Shown here: one piece after another, positions 17,757 through 26,118 of the stretch
Position numbering within the stretch: the first letter of the stretch is position 1
Layout of the letters: each line of letters starts with the position of its first letter
Origin: UBA6544 sp049601975
GTDB lineage: Bacteria > Pseudomonadota > Alphaproteobacteria > UBA8366
Length of the DNA: 44,832 nt
NCBI GenBank assembly: GCA_049601975.1
Contig: JBMYRC010000015.1
Location: 1-44,832 of the forward strand
Reading direction: 5' to 3'
Notes under the pieces: model-generated
Databases searched by the model: none
What the model was told of the DNA's origin: nothing
The model's input: the letters and a program-made list of their open reading frames with translations, nothing else
Made by a program: the position numbers and the translations under genes

Positions 17757-18647
17757 CTACGGCAGGGCGAACTCGCCGTCGGGCGACGGTGTCCCTTGTG
17801 TGAGCACTCGGCCGGTCTCCGCCATATGCAGGAGATGCGCAAAGACCGAGCGCCCCGCCGCGCGATGCAAACGCGGATCGACCTCCGCGTACATGACTTC
17901 CACCATCGCAGGGATCGTCGTCCGTCCATCGCGGATACACTCAAGAATGGCGTCTTCCCGTCCGGCGCGATGGGCCATGAAGGCCTCCACATGGGGCTTC
18001 GGCTCGGTGATGGCAGGACCATGGGTCGGCCAATAGATTCCTTCCTCACGAGTCAGCATTTTTTTCAGAGACGACATATAATCCGCCATATTGCCGTCGG
18101 GCGGAGAGATCACCGATGTCGACCATCCCATGACATGATCGCCGCTGAAGATCGCGTTCTCCTCGCGTAGCGCGAAACAAATATGGTTCGACGTATGACC
18201 CGGCGTGTGGATGGCCTCGACGGTCCAACCGTTCCCTTCGATCACATCGCCGTCTTTAATGACATGATCGGGCACGAATTCGTAGTCGCCGCCTTCCTCC
18301 ACGACCGGACCGCCCCGGTCGCCACCATGCGGGCCATAGCCGTAAGTCGGCGCGCCGGTGGATTTTTTGAATGGCGCCGCTGCCGGTGAATGATCCCGGT
18401 GCGTATGCGTGATCAAAATATGGCTGACCGTCTCGCCCTCGACCGCCTTTTCCAAGGCCGCTATATGCGCGTCGTCGAGCGGTCCCGGATCGATCACAGC
18501 CACTTCGCCGTGGCCGATAATATAGGTGCCCGTGCCATGAAACGTGAATCCACCCGGATTGTTGCAAATCACGCGGCGGATCATCGGGCTCACTTGATCG
18601 ACAACGCCGTATTCAAATTCGACTTCCCGCACGAAAGGTATGGTCAT
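17757..18647 (-). CDS. MBL-fold metallo-hydrolase (LACTB2-like)
   Basis: This protein of about 296 residues has the metallo-beta-lactamase fold. The zinc motif HTHRDH is at residues 81-86, a further ligand His lies in IHTPGHTSNHICF, and FSGDHVMGW supplies the bridging Asp. The C-terminal third is a helical domain with THGPAI and a winged-helix-like end, the arrangement of LACTB2-type hydrolases, some of which cleave RNA or thioesters. The start MTIPFVREVEFEYG was chosen over the longer frame to 18671 because GGGA stands about nine bases before it and it matches typical family starts. It is convergent with the decayed MFS gene and divergent from the LLM monooxygenase. The substrate is unknown. 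Confidence 0.85.
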   Translation of the reverse strand: MTIPFVREVEFEYGVVDQVSPMIRRVICNNPGGFTFHGTGTYIIGHGEVAVIDPGPLDDAHIAALEKAVEGETVSHILITHTHRDHSPAAAPFKKSTGAPTYGYGPHGGDRGGPVVEEGGDYEFVPDHVIKDGDVIEGNGWTVEAIHTPGHTSNHICFALREENAIFSGDHVMGWSTSVISPPDGNMADYMSSLKKMLTREEGIYWPTHGPAITEPKPHVEAFMAHRAGREDAILECIRDGRTTIPAMVEVMYAEVDPRLHRAAGRSVFAHLLHMAETGRVLTQGTPSPDGEFALP

Positions 18648-18815
18648 TTTAGTTTCCCAAGACTGTGTCATTGTCAGGTGGTGTGAACGATAGCATGCGT
18701 CAAGCGCGGGCAGTACATCGGATGGTGCGACGCTATGTTACAGGCCACTCCCTTGCCGGTCCCGCGGGTCGCTTCAATTTTTCTGTTACCGTCTGAATTC
18801 AAATGGGAGACCAGC

Positions 18816-20165
18816 ATGCGCCAGATGACATTTGTCGCTTTCCTTCAAGCCCAGAACTGCACAAATCTGGCCAGCTCCTGGCGCCATCCCGACTCTCGAG
18901 GCGACACCTGGTCTCCGGACTATTATCGCCATCTCGGCCGCGTGCTGGAGGAAGGTAAATTTCATCTCGGCTTCTTCGATGACCGACTCTCCATGCCGGA
19001 TATGTACGGCCGAAACCACGAGCATACGGTCGAGCACGGCATACGCTGTGTGAAGATGGATCCGGTCACGGTTCTGACCGTGATGGGCATGGCGACCAGC
19101 CGCCTCGGTCTCGGCGCCACTTATTCAACCAGTTACTACGAGCCGTTCCATGTCGCGCGGGTCTTCTCCACACTGGATTTGATGACCAACGGGCGGGCTG
19201 CCTGGAACGTTGTTACCTCGTTAAATGACGGCGAAGCGCAGAACATGGGTCGTGACGGGGTGATCGCCCACGACCTTCGCTATGACCGAGCAGACGAGTT
19301 CATGGACGTCGTGCATGGCCATTGGGACGCTTGGGAGGACGACGCGATCCTCCAAGACAAGTCCACCGGTCGCTTCGCACACCCAAAAAAGGTTCATCGC
19401 CTGGATCACGATGGTGAATTTTTCAAATCTCGCGGCCCCTTCACTGTGCCGCGTTCACCGCAAGGACATCCGATGATCATCCAGGCGGGCCAGAGCGGAC
19501 GCGGCAAGCAGTTCGGCGCACGTTGGGGTGATCTTATATTTCTCAATTATCCGAATATCGAAATCGGCAAAAGGGAATACGCCGCCTTCAAGGCCGACGT
19601 TGCCAAGGGTGGGCGCGATCCGGAGCACGTCAAAATCACGCCGGCGATATACACAGTCGCGGCAGCGACGAAGTCGGAGGCAGAAGACAAATACGCGCAT
19701 ATCGAAAAGTTACCAACCGAGGGCGACGCATTGTCCTTGTTGTCCGAAGCGCTCAACTTCGACTTCGCGACAAAGGATATGGACGAAGCCTTCACCGATG
19801 ACGAGTTGGCCGGCATCCAAGGCCTCCAGGCGATCCGAGACCGGGTCGTGCAATTGAGTGGCTCGCCGAACCCGACCGTGCGCGACTTCATCACCCATAG
19901 CCAACGCGGACGGCCGCGCGATCCTATCGTCGGCGGGCCCAAGGAAGTCGCCGATCAACTCGAAGAATGGTTCGTCGAGCGTGCGTGCGACGGCTTCGTC
20001 TTCGCGGCGAGCTATGTGCCGGGCTCCTACGAGGATATCGTCAACCACGTCGTCCCCGAACTGCAGCGCCGCGGCCTCTATCACAAGGATTATGCGGGGA
20101 CCACCCTGCGCGAGAATGTTGGCGTGCCGGTGCCCCCGGTACGCGACTGGAGCGGTGCCGCTTAG
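18816..20165 (+). CDS. LLM-class flavin monooxygenase (NtaA/SnaA/DszA family)
   Basis: This 449-residue protein is a flavin-dependent two-component monooxygenase of the bacterial-luciferase fold, of the nitrilotriacetate monooxygenase A / DszA type. Family signatures are WRHPDSRGDTWSPDYY near residue 25, KFHLGFFDDRLSMPD near residue 50, GLGATYSTSYYEPFHVAR near residue 100, GRAAWNVVTSLND near residue 125, and PMIIQAGQSGRGKQFGARW near residue 220. Such enzymes use FMNH2 from a separate reductase, which is not seen nearby. The start at 18816 has GGGAGA upstream; a longer frame from 18735 lacks support. It leads a plus-strand group with a gamma-glutamyltransferase-like gene, a hydrolase and a glutathione S-transferase. 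Substrates in this family are N- or S-containing organics; the exact one cannot be told. Confidence 0.88.
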   Translation: MRQMTFVAFLQAQNCTNLASSWRHPDSRGDTWSPDYYRHLGRVLEEGKFHLGFFDDRLSMPDMYGRNHEHTVEHGIRCVKMDPVTVLTVMGMATSRLGLGATYSTSYYEPFHVARVFSTLDLMTNGRAAWNVVTSLNDGEAQNMGRDGVIAHDLRYDRADEFMDVVHGHWDAWEDDAILQDKSTGRFAHPKKVHRLDHDGEFFKSRGPFTVPRSPQGHPMIIQAGQSGRGKQFGARWGDLIFLNYPNIEIGKREYAAFKADVAKGGRDPEHVKITPAIYTVAAATKSEAEDKYAHIEKLPTEGDALSLLSEALNFDFATKDMDEAFTDDELAGIQGLQAIRDRVVQLSGSPNPTVRDFITHSQRGRPRDPIVGGPKEVADQLEEWFVERACDGFVFAASYVPGSYEDIVNHVVPELQRRGLYHKDYAGTTLRENVGVPVPPVRDWSGAA

Positions 20166-20208
20166 CGCGCTAATATCGCGCGCAAATCGTTTCAGGGAGC
20201 AGTTACTC

Positions 20209-22011
20209 ATGTTCACGACCCGACCCGAGCTTCTCGGCACCTTCGGCATGGTGTCCTCCACCCATTGGCTGACCTCCGCCGCCGCCATGGCGATGCTGGA
20301 GCAAGGCGGCAACGCATTCGACGCGGCGGTCGCCGGCGGCATGATGCTGCAGGTCTGTGAGCCGCACTTGAACGGTCCGGGCGGTGACATGCCGGCAATC
20401 ATCCACAGCGCCAAGACCGGACAGACGCAGATTGTCTGCGGCCAGGGCGGGGCCCCGGCGGGCGCGACCATCGATCATTATAAGAGCGAGGGATTGAACC
20501 TGATCCCCGGCACCGGAATGCTGGCGACAGTCATTCCTGGAGCCTTCGACGCCTGGATGATCATGTTGCGCGATCACGGCACCAAGAAAATTGAGGACGT
20601 TTTCGAAATCGCCATCGGCTATGCCGAGAACGGTGTGCCGGTGGTGCCGCGTTGGACGGATACCGTGGCGACCGTCGCTGAATTGTTCCGCGACGAATGG
20701 CCGACCTCCGCCGAGCAATGGCTGGTCAATGGCGCTCCGCCAAAGCCCGGCAGCATTTACGCCAACAAGCCGCTCGCACGCACCTGGCGTCGCCTGCTCG
20801 ACGAGGCCAAAGCGGCTGGCGGAGACCGGGTGGCGCAAATCGACGCAGCCCGGATCGCCTGGCATCAAGGGTTCGTTGCCGAGGAGATCGACAAGTTCTG
20901 CCGGGAAACCGAAGTCATGGATGTCTCCGGAGAGCGTCACAAAGCGGTGCTGACCGGCGAGGATATGGCCCGCTGGCGCGCCAGTTACGACACACCCGAC
21001 ACATATGATTTCAACGGCTACACCGTCGTGAAACCCGGTGTGTGGTCGCAAGGCCCGGCCCACTTGCAAGCCTTGGCCTTGTTGAAGGGGTTTGACCTCG
21101 CCTCAATGGATCCAACCGGCACGGAATTCGTCCACACGGTCACGGAAGCGATCAAGCTGGCCTTTGCCGACCGCGACGCCTTCTACGGCGATCCGGATTT
21201 CGTCGACGTCCCGCTCGAACAGCTCCTCTCCGACGCCTATAACGACGAGCGCCGCAAATTGATCGGCAACGACGCTTCGATGGAATTGCGCCACGGTCGG
21301 ATCGACGGCTTCGGCTGCGATGTCGACTACCAAGCCGCCATCAACCGCTCGGCCGGGATCGGTGTCCCGCAAGGGGGCAAGGGGGCCGCCGGTGCGGGCG
21401 AACCCACGGTAGGCGCACTCGGCCAGGTAAAAGGCGACACGTGCCACATCGACGTCGTCGACAAGGAAGGCAACATGGTTGCCTGCATGCCGTCCGGCGG
21501 TTGGCTGCAATCCTCGCCGACCATCCCGGCCTTGGGCTTCCAGCTGAACTCGCGCGCGCAAATGTTCTGGCTCGACGAAGGTCAGCCGATGAGCCTGGAG
21601 CCCGGCAAGCGTCCGCGCACCACCTTATCACCGACCATGGCGCTCCGCGACGGCAAGCCCGCCGTCGCCTTCGGAACTCCCGGCGGCGACCAACAAGATC
21701 AATGGCAAAGTATCTTCTTCCTGCGCCACGCGGTCTACGGTCGGAACTTACAGGAGGCCATCGACACGCCATCCTTCCATTCCGAGCATTTCGTCAGCTC
21801 TTTCTATCCACGTGGTGCGCAACCGGGACGCCTGGTCGTCGAAGGCCGCACACCACAAGAAACCGTGGACGGGTTGCGCAAGCGTGGCCACAAGGTCGAG
21901 GTCGGCGAACTCTGGTCCGAAGGCCGGCTATGCGCAGTCGGTAAAGAAGGTGAGATTCTGAAGGCCGGTTCCAACGCCCGCGGTATGCAGGGCTACGCGG
22001 CGGGGCGGTGA
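20209..22011 (+). CDS. Gamma-glutamyltransferase-like Ntn hydrolase
   Basis: This 600-residue protein is a gamma-glutamyltranspeptidase family member, an enzyme that autocleaves at a Thr that becomes the N-terminal nucleophile. The predicted nucleophile is T411 in KGDTCHIDVVDKEGN; the family usually has GTTH there. N-terminal blocks MVSSTHWLTSAAAMAMLEQG and GGNAFDAAVAG are typical. No signal peptide is seen, so unlike classical periplasmic GGT it should act in the cytoplasm. It begins 43 bases after the LLM gene with GGGAG upstream, and its stop overlaps the start of the hydrolase gene by one base (TGATG), which indicates translational coupling. The GST gene further on makes glutathione or gamma-glutamyl conjugates reasonable substrates, but acylase or hydrolase roles are also known in this family. 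Confidence 0.85.
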   Translation: MFTTRPELLGTFGMVSSTHWLTSAAAMAMLEQGGNAFDAAVAGGMMLQVCEPHLNGPGGDMPAIIHSAKTGQTQIVCGQGGAPAGATIDHYKSEGLNLIPGTGMLATVIPGAFDAWMIMLRDHGTKKIEDVFEIAIGYAENGVPVVPRWTDTVATVAELFRDEWPTSAEQWLVNGAPPKPGSIYANKPLARTWRRLLDEAKAAGGDRVAQIDAARIAWHQGFVAEEIDKFCRETEVMDVSGERHKAVLTGEDMARWRASYDTPDTYDFNGYTVVKPGVWSQGPAHLQALALLKGFDLASMDPTGTEFVHTVTEAIKLAFADRDAFYGDPDFVDVPLEQLLSDAYNDERRKLIGNDASMELRHGRIDGFGCDVDYQAAINRSAGIGVPQGGKGAAGAGEPTVGALGQVKGDTCHIDVVDKEGNMVACMPSGGWLQSSPTIPALGFQLNSRAQMFWLDEGQPMSLEPGKRPRTTLSPTMALRDGKPAVAFGTPGGDQQDQWQSIFFLRHAVYGRNLQEAIDTPSFHSEHFVSSFYPRGAQPGRLVVEGRTPQETVDGLRKRGHKVEVGELWSEGRLCAVGKEGEILKAGSNARGMQGYAAGR

Positions 22012-22874
22012 TGAACGACATTCTCTATCAAGGCTTCAACCAAGCAGACTTGGAGAAGGCCTACGATAATCGCGGCCATGTGCCTGACTGCGAAGGCATG
22101 TTCGCCAGCTGGGACCAGCGCAGCCGCGACTATCGCGCCCGTGCGAATTCCCGCCTGGATGTCTCCTACGGCCCGAGCGATCTCGAAGCGCTCGATATAT
22201 TTATTCCGGAGAATCCGAGCGGCGCGGTGCATGCCTTCATTCATGGCGGCTATTGGCGGGCCTTGGACAAAGCGGATTTCAGCTACGTCTGTGAGCCCCT
22301 GGTTGACGCGGGCGCCATCGTCGCTTCGGTAAATTACGGACTGTGTCCGGTGCTCAGCGTCGAGGCCATCGTCCAACAAACCCGAGAAGCGACCGCCTGG
22401 CTCTATCGCAATGCGGCGGATTTAGGCGGCGACCCCGCCAGGCTGCATCTTTCCGGCCATTCTGCCGGTGCACATCTCGCGGTCATGATGATGGCAACGG
22501 ATTGGAAAGCCTTCGGGTTGGATTTACCCGCCGATCCGATCAAGAGCGTCACGGCGATCAGCGGCGTCTACGATCTCGACCCGATCCCGCACTTGTCGAC
22601 GAACGCCGATATCCGGCTCGACGCGGCGATGGCGCGAAATCTCAGTCCGATGTTCACGACGCCCGTTGTCGACGTGCCGCTCAGTGTCATTGTCGGCCTC
22701 GGTGAGCTGGACGAATTCATCCGGCAATCAAAAGAATTCGCGGCTGATTGGTCGAGCAAACTTTCGAATGTCGAGTATACCGAATTGCCGGGGCTCAACC
22801 ACTTCACCATCGTCGATACGATGGACAGGACTGACGATCCGATCACGGCACGGATGATCGACTACATGGTGTGA
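22011..22874 (+). CDS. Alpha/beta hydrolase (arylformamidase-like, HGGYW type)
   Basis: This 287-residue protein has the alpha/beta hydrolase fold of the esterase/kynurenine formamidase group. The oxyanion-hole motif HGGYW is at residues 78-82 and the nucleophile elbow GHSAG gives Ser151. A likely catalytic Asp lies in GLGELDEF and the His in GLNHFTIVDT. The ATG overlaps the stop of the gamma-glutamyltransferase-like gene (TGATG), so the two proteins are made in step and probably serve one pathway. The GST gene follows 28 bases later. Formamide, ester or amide hydrolysis are all possible; no tryptophan 2,3-dioxygenase or kynureninase gene is present to support a kynurenine role. Confidence 0.85.
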   Translation: MNDILYQGFNQADLEKAYDNRGHVPDCEGMFASWDQRSRDYRARANSRLDVSYGPSDLEALDIFIPENPSGAVHAFIHGGYWRALDKADFSYVCEPLVDAGAIVASVNYGLCPVLSVEAIVQQTREATAWLYRNAADLGGDPARLHLSGHSAGAHLAVMMMATDWKAFGLDLPADPIKSVTAISGVYDLDPIPHLSTNADIRLDAAMARNLSPMFTTPVVDVPLSVIVGLGELDEFIRQSKEFAADWSSKLSNVEYTELPGLNHFTIVDTMDRTDDPITARMIDYMV

Positions 22875-22902
22875 TGTTGCCACTTGGAAGGAGATTGGGA
22901 CG

Positions 22903-23532
22903 ATGAAACTATGGAGCGCCGAGGTAGCGCCTAACCCGCGCCGGGTCGTTATCTATCTGATGGAAAAAGGTATCGAAATCGAAACCGAGAATATCGATCT
23001 TGGCGAGAAGGCAAATTTTGCGCCCGCGTTCGTCACCAAGAACCCACTCGCACGGGTACCAGTTTTGGAGTTCGACGACGGTACCTGTCTTGCCGAATCG
23101 AAGGCGATCTGCCGCTATTTCGAGGAAACCCATCCTGAACCGCCACTCATGGGAGCAGATGCCCGCGAGCGGGCCCTCGTCGAGATGTGGGACCGGCGCA
23201 TGGAATCCGAGCTGATGGGCAACATGACCGGCACCTTCCGCCACAGCCACCCTTATTGGAAAGGACGCATTGAGCAGGTGCCCGCCTTCGGCGACCTCTG
23301 CAGACGCAACGCCGAAGAACGCATGACTTGGCTCAACGGTGAGCTGGCAAACCGCGACCACATCGCCGGCGAGACCTTCACTATTGCTGATATTACCGCC
23401 ATCTGCGCTTTCGGCATCGGCCGTGTGGCGAAGATTCGCATCCCTGATGAACTGGCGCACCTGACGGAATGGCACGACCGGATGTCGGCCCGCGACAGCG
23501 TCATCGCAACGGGCCCGAAGCCGAAGGGCTGA
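22903..23532 (+). CDS. Glutathione S-transferase family protein
   Basis: This 209-residue protein has the two-domain layout of glutathione S-transferases. The N-terminal thioredoxin-like domain contains PNPRRVVIYLMEKG, the cis-proline segment RVPVLEF, and the glutathione-binding ES pair in LAESKAICRYFEE. The C-terminal helical domain carries FTIADITAICAF, the conserved N-capping box. A ribosome binding site AAGGAG sits a few bases before the ATG. It is the last gene of the LLM-GGT-hydrolase group. A short remnant of a second GST C-terminus is found 1.1 kb downstream (24609-24653), so the gene may once have been duplicated. The role could be conjugation, isomerisation or thiol-dependent reduction. 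Confidence 0.9.
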   Translation: MKLWSAEVAPNPRRVVIYLMEKGIEIETENIDLGEKANFAPAFVTKNPLARVPVLEFDDGTCLAESKAICRYFEETHPEPPLMGADARERALVEMWDRRMESELMGNMTGTFRHSHPYWKGRIEQVPAFGDLCRRNAEERMTWLNGELANRDHIAGETFTIADITAICAFGIGRVAKIRIPDELAHLTEWHDRMSARDSVIATGPKPKG

Positions 23533-23553
23533 GGCGAGCCGCAATATAGAAAC

Positions 23554-23619
23554 AATTCGGTACGGGTCACTTAACGCCGTAAAACAGACATCTCTGCCTT
23601 AAGTGACCCGTCCCGAATT
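23554..23619. repeat. 21-base inverted repeat forming a long hairpin
   Basis: The arms at 23554-23574 and 23599-23619 are reverse complements over 20 of 21 bases, with one mismatch at the eighth base of the left arm. The spacer is 24 bases. The arm core reads acgggtcactta. It lies 21 bases after the GST stop and 157 bases before the next gene. No T run follows either arm, so it is not a standard factor-independent terminator. It could be a REP-type intergenic repeat, a regulator site of unusual length, an mRNA-stabilising hairpin, or the end of a small mobile element. Confidence 0.85.
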
Positions 23620-23776
23620 CTCCGGATTCCGCCTCGCCGCGTGAGGGAATATCGAACCGGCGAAGACTGTCGACATCCCGACTTGAACCAGCGGTAGATT
23701 CGAACAGCTCATTAATCATGCGACGCAGCTACACCGCGCCCACACAAAACACGGGCCGACCGAGAAGGAGACAATC

Positions 23777-24523
23777 ATGCCGATTTACGAGAACGGCGAC
23801 GTCCGCATCCGCTACGAAGAGGCCGGAAGCGGCTTTCCGCTGCTAGTGACGCCGGGCGGCGGCCTCAATTCCCGGCTCAGTTACTGGCCCAACTCCGTCA
23901 TCAATGCGATGGAGGAGTTCAAGGGCGACTTCCGTTGCATCACCATGGACCAGCGCAATGCCAATGGCGGCGAGAGCACGGGGCCGTTGGCCATCGACGA
24001 TCCGTGGGGCGGATTCTCTGCGGATCAGCTGGGACTGATGGATCACCTAGGCGTCGGGGAATTCGCCTTCATAGGTTTTTGCATTGGCGGCTGCTTCGCC
24101 GGCAAGCTGCTCGAGCAGGCACCAGACCGGGTTCGCGCTGCGGTCTTTTGCCAGACCGTCGGGCATTACGAGGAAGACCACGACGTTATGTACCGCTCCG
24201 GTAAAGAAATTTGGGCGCCGGAACTGCTCACTGGACGTCCCGACCTGACCCAGGACATGGTCGACCAATACCTGCATAAACTCTACCGGGTGAACCCCGA
24301 CTTTCTCTACAGCGTCTCACGCGACTTCATGCGCAATTGCGAGACACCGATCCTGGTGCTGCCGGACAACACGCCAGCCCATCCGCATCAGGCCTCGGTC
24401 GACGTCGCCTCGCTAGCGCCAAACGCGGAGATCACGGTCTTCCCGTGGAAAGAACCGCCGGAGCTGAAAGCGCGCACGATCAACCGGGTACGCACTTTTC
24501 TGAAGACCCATTGCGGCGACTAA
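23777..24523 (+). CDS. Alpha/beta hydrolase with Cys nucleophile
   Basis: This 248-residue protein has the alpha/beta hydrolase fold: the strand-loop VTPGGGLNSRLSYW near residue 25, TMDQRNANGG near residue 57, and the nucleophile elbow GFCIGG at residues 100-105. The nucleophile position is Cys102 instead of Ser. Cys nucleophiles are standard in dienelactone hydrolases, but the rest of this protein looks like the general hydrolase family (MDQRN with sequence after it resembles haloperoxidase/lactonase types). The usual C-terminal His is not obvious: the tail reads EITVFPWKEPPELKARTIN. It may therefore be a thiol hydrolase or a non-catalytic member. The ribosome binding site GAAGGAGAC precedes ATG well. 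It is a single gene after the inverted repeat. Confidence 0.8.
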   Translation: MPIYENGDVRIRYEEAGSGFPLLVTPGGGLNSRLSYWPNSVINAMEEFKGDFRCITMDQRNANGGESTGPLAIDDPWGGFSADQLGLMDHLGVGEFAFIGFCIGGCFAGKLLEQAPDRVRAAVFCQTVGHYEEDHDVMYRSGKEIWAPELLTGRPDLTQDMVDQYLHKLYRVNPDFLYSVSRDFMRNCETPILVLPDNTPAHPHQASVDVASLAPNAEITVFPWKEPPELKARTINRVRTFLKTHCGD

Positions 24524-24608
24524 TTCAAACCAAACCAGTTCTATTCAATTGCAACCTTCGGAGAGGATATCTTGGGGCCCGCGTTCAATCACCGGCGATC
24601 TCGCCGGC

Positions 24609-24653
24609 GACGCCCGCGTGATCACCACAGGCCCAAAATCGAAATGGCGGTGA
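24609..24653 (+). pseudogene. Remnant of a glutathione S-transferase C-terminus
   Basis: The frame reads DARVITTGPKSKWR then TGA, which matches the last residues of the intact GST at 22903-23532 (RDSVIATGPKPKG). Nothing of the rest of a GST gene precedes it. It is thus the surviving 3' end of a second GST copy, lost by deletion. A 7-bp hairpin (24652-24658 with 24664-24670) directly follows, but without a T run. Confidence 0.45.
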
Positions 24654-24735
24654 GGCGGAGCCCCCGCCTCGAGGGGTAATCCGTGGACGGCCCACTTGTT
24701 TTTTTTAATTCAGCGCCGATTACCGGCCGCATGTT

Positions 24736-25596
24736 TTAACTTTCGGCAATGGCGGCCTCGCCGGTATTTTTCTGAAAATGCATGATCCCCCATGCGAGGT
24801 GGCCTCTATCGGCGCCATCGACCCAATGGCCCAGGCCGCGGAGCATATTCTCGACATATTCCGTGCCCGATAGCTCGCAAATTTCGTCATAGCTTTCGCG
24901 CAGTTCTTCTTCAACCCGAGCATAGTGGGTTCGCATATCGTCGAGCCGCTCGATCGTGTCCAACTCAACAAATCCGCGGTTTTCTAGATTGGTTTTGTAA
25001 AACTCAACCGAGCCAAGCGTCTCCAAATGAATGCGGTCCAAGATCGGTTGCAGAACTTCGGGCGGACAATCCTCGCTTTGCATCGGATCGGTGAAGATAA
25101 ACTCACCTTCCGGCTTTAAAAGCCTCTCGACTTCATCCAGGACACTCTCGCGATTGGCGCTGTGCAATATGGCATCTTGCGACCATGCGACATCATAAAA
25201 TTCATCTGGTTGCGGTACTTCTTCGAAGCTCCCGTGGACAACATTGATCTTGTCCGCGAGCCCAGATTCGTCATTCATTTCACGGTTTAGCGCGTTTTGC
25301 GCCTCACTCACGTTCACGCAGGTCACATTGCAACCGAAGTTTGACGCGAGATAGCGCGCTGTGCCGCCAAAGCCGGCACCCAAATCAATTACATTCGATT
25401 CCTGCCCTAGAGGCAGTAGGCGCTGCGCCATATTCACGACTGTGCGGCGACTCGCGGCCCCAATGTCTTCATCCTCTGAATGATAGAGACCGATGTGGAT
25501 GTCTTCGCCACCCCACACATTCTTGTAAAACGCCACTGCTGGCGAGCTATCGTAGTATTCCTCGGCTACCACTACCGCGTCCGGTTTCTGGCTCAT
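24736..25596 (-). CDS. Sarcosine/dimethylglycine N-methyltransferase-like protein
   Basis: This 286-residue class I methyltransferase resembles the enzymes that convert sarcosine and dimethylglycine to glycine betaine with S-adenosylmethionine. The N-terminus VVVAEEYYDSSPAVAFYKNV and the segment GGEDIHIGLYHSEDEDI are typical. The SAM-binding glycine motif is VIDLGAGFGGTARYLA near residue 70, and WSQDAILHSANRE near residue 140 holds the conserved post-II segment. Length fits the family (about 280). The start at 25596 was chosen because GAGGAGG lies 9-10 bases upstream; a longer frame to 25662 lacks this. Betaine is an osmolyte and methyl donor, which suits a marine or host-associated life. A glycine/sarcosine methyltransferase partner is not in the window. 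Confidence 0.8.
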   Translation of the reverse strand: MSQKPDAVVVAEEYYDSSPAVAFYKNVWGGEDIHIGLYHSEDEDIGAASRRTVVNMAQRLLPLGQESNVIDLGAGFGGTARYLASNFGCNVTCVNVSEAQNALNREMNDESGLADKINVVHGSFEEVPQPDEFYDVAWSQDAILHSANRESVLDEVERLLKPEGEFIFTDPMQSEDCPPEVLQPILDRIHLETLGSVEFYKTNLENRGFVELDTIERLDDMRTHYARVEEELRESYDEICELSGTEYVENMLRGLGHWVDGADRGHLAWGIMHFQKNTGEAAIAES

Positions 25597-25751
25597 ATTA
25601 ACGTTTCCTCCTCCATGCTCAATAGCTTGGGACTCGCCTGAGTGTCGGCGAGAAACAGCCATCGGACCTCACAGCTACAAGGTTTTAGTCCTGCAGAGCC
25701 GAATTTTGTGCAGTGCAAATTCCATCCACAAGACGAACTTCACCGCATACA

Positions 25752-25814
25752 ATGGTATTTGGTTTTGGCGGAACTAACGGGGCCAACATCAATCTAGCGA
25801 TCGACGAACTTTAG
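25752..25814 (+). pseudogene. Remnant of a beta-ketoacyl synthase C-terminus
   Basis: The frame reads MVFGFGGTNGANINLAIDEL and then TAG. GFGGTN followed by a hydrophobic strand is the diagnostic C-terminal motif of FabF/KAS II-type condensing enzymes (usually NSFGFGGTNA). Only about 20-25 residues are recognisable and no start or upstream domain is present, so this is a leftover of a deleted gene. Confidence 0.35.
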
Positions 25815-26118
25815 CCCTCATGACGCGTTTTCGTTTTTGCTCTTATCCACCCGTATTAGGGTAGCGGAGTTCCCTCCGACGCGCTCCCGCCTGGACGACC
25901 ACCACATTTGAAAAGCCGCTTGCACGACCTGTCGCCCAACTGATGACGTCCTTCAGTTTAACAGGCGGGAACCGTTGAGACAAACGAACCACGATGAAAG
26001 GTCGGTTAAGGCCGCTGAAATGTCGCCCCGATGGACCCGAGACCCATCCCGCCCTAACTGTCAAAGTGGGCCACTGCGTAAGGACCTATCAATTTCTTCA
26101 ACAGTTTAGGAGGAACCC
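25815..26118. other. Intergenic region, no convincing gene
   Basis: About 300 bases lie between the ketosynthase remnant and the CMD-family gene. A minus-strand frame at 25843-26064 (73 codons) is open, with a phrase KLKDVISWATGRASGFSNVVVV that could be a decayed protein piece, but it lacks a ribosome binding site and I do not recognise it. The promoter of the 26119 gene should lie here; the region from 26050 to 26105 is AT-richer than its surroundings, with no clear -35/-10 pair. Confidence 0.4.

Noticed and set aside
24652..24670. Seven-bp hairpin after the GST remnant as a terminator
   Set aside because: No T run follows closely on either strand; the T-rich stretch is about 35 bases further.
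25843..26064. 73-codon minus-strand frame upstream of the CMD-family gene
   Set aside because: No ribosome binding site and no recognisable family; at most a decayed fragment.
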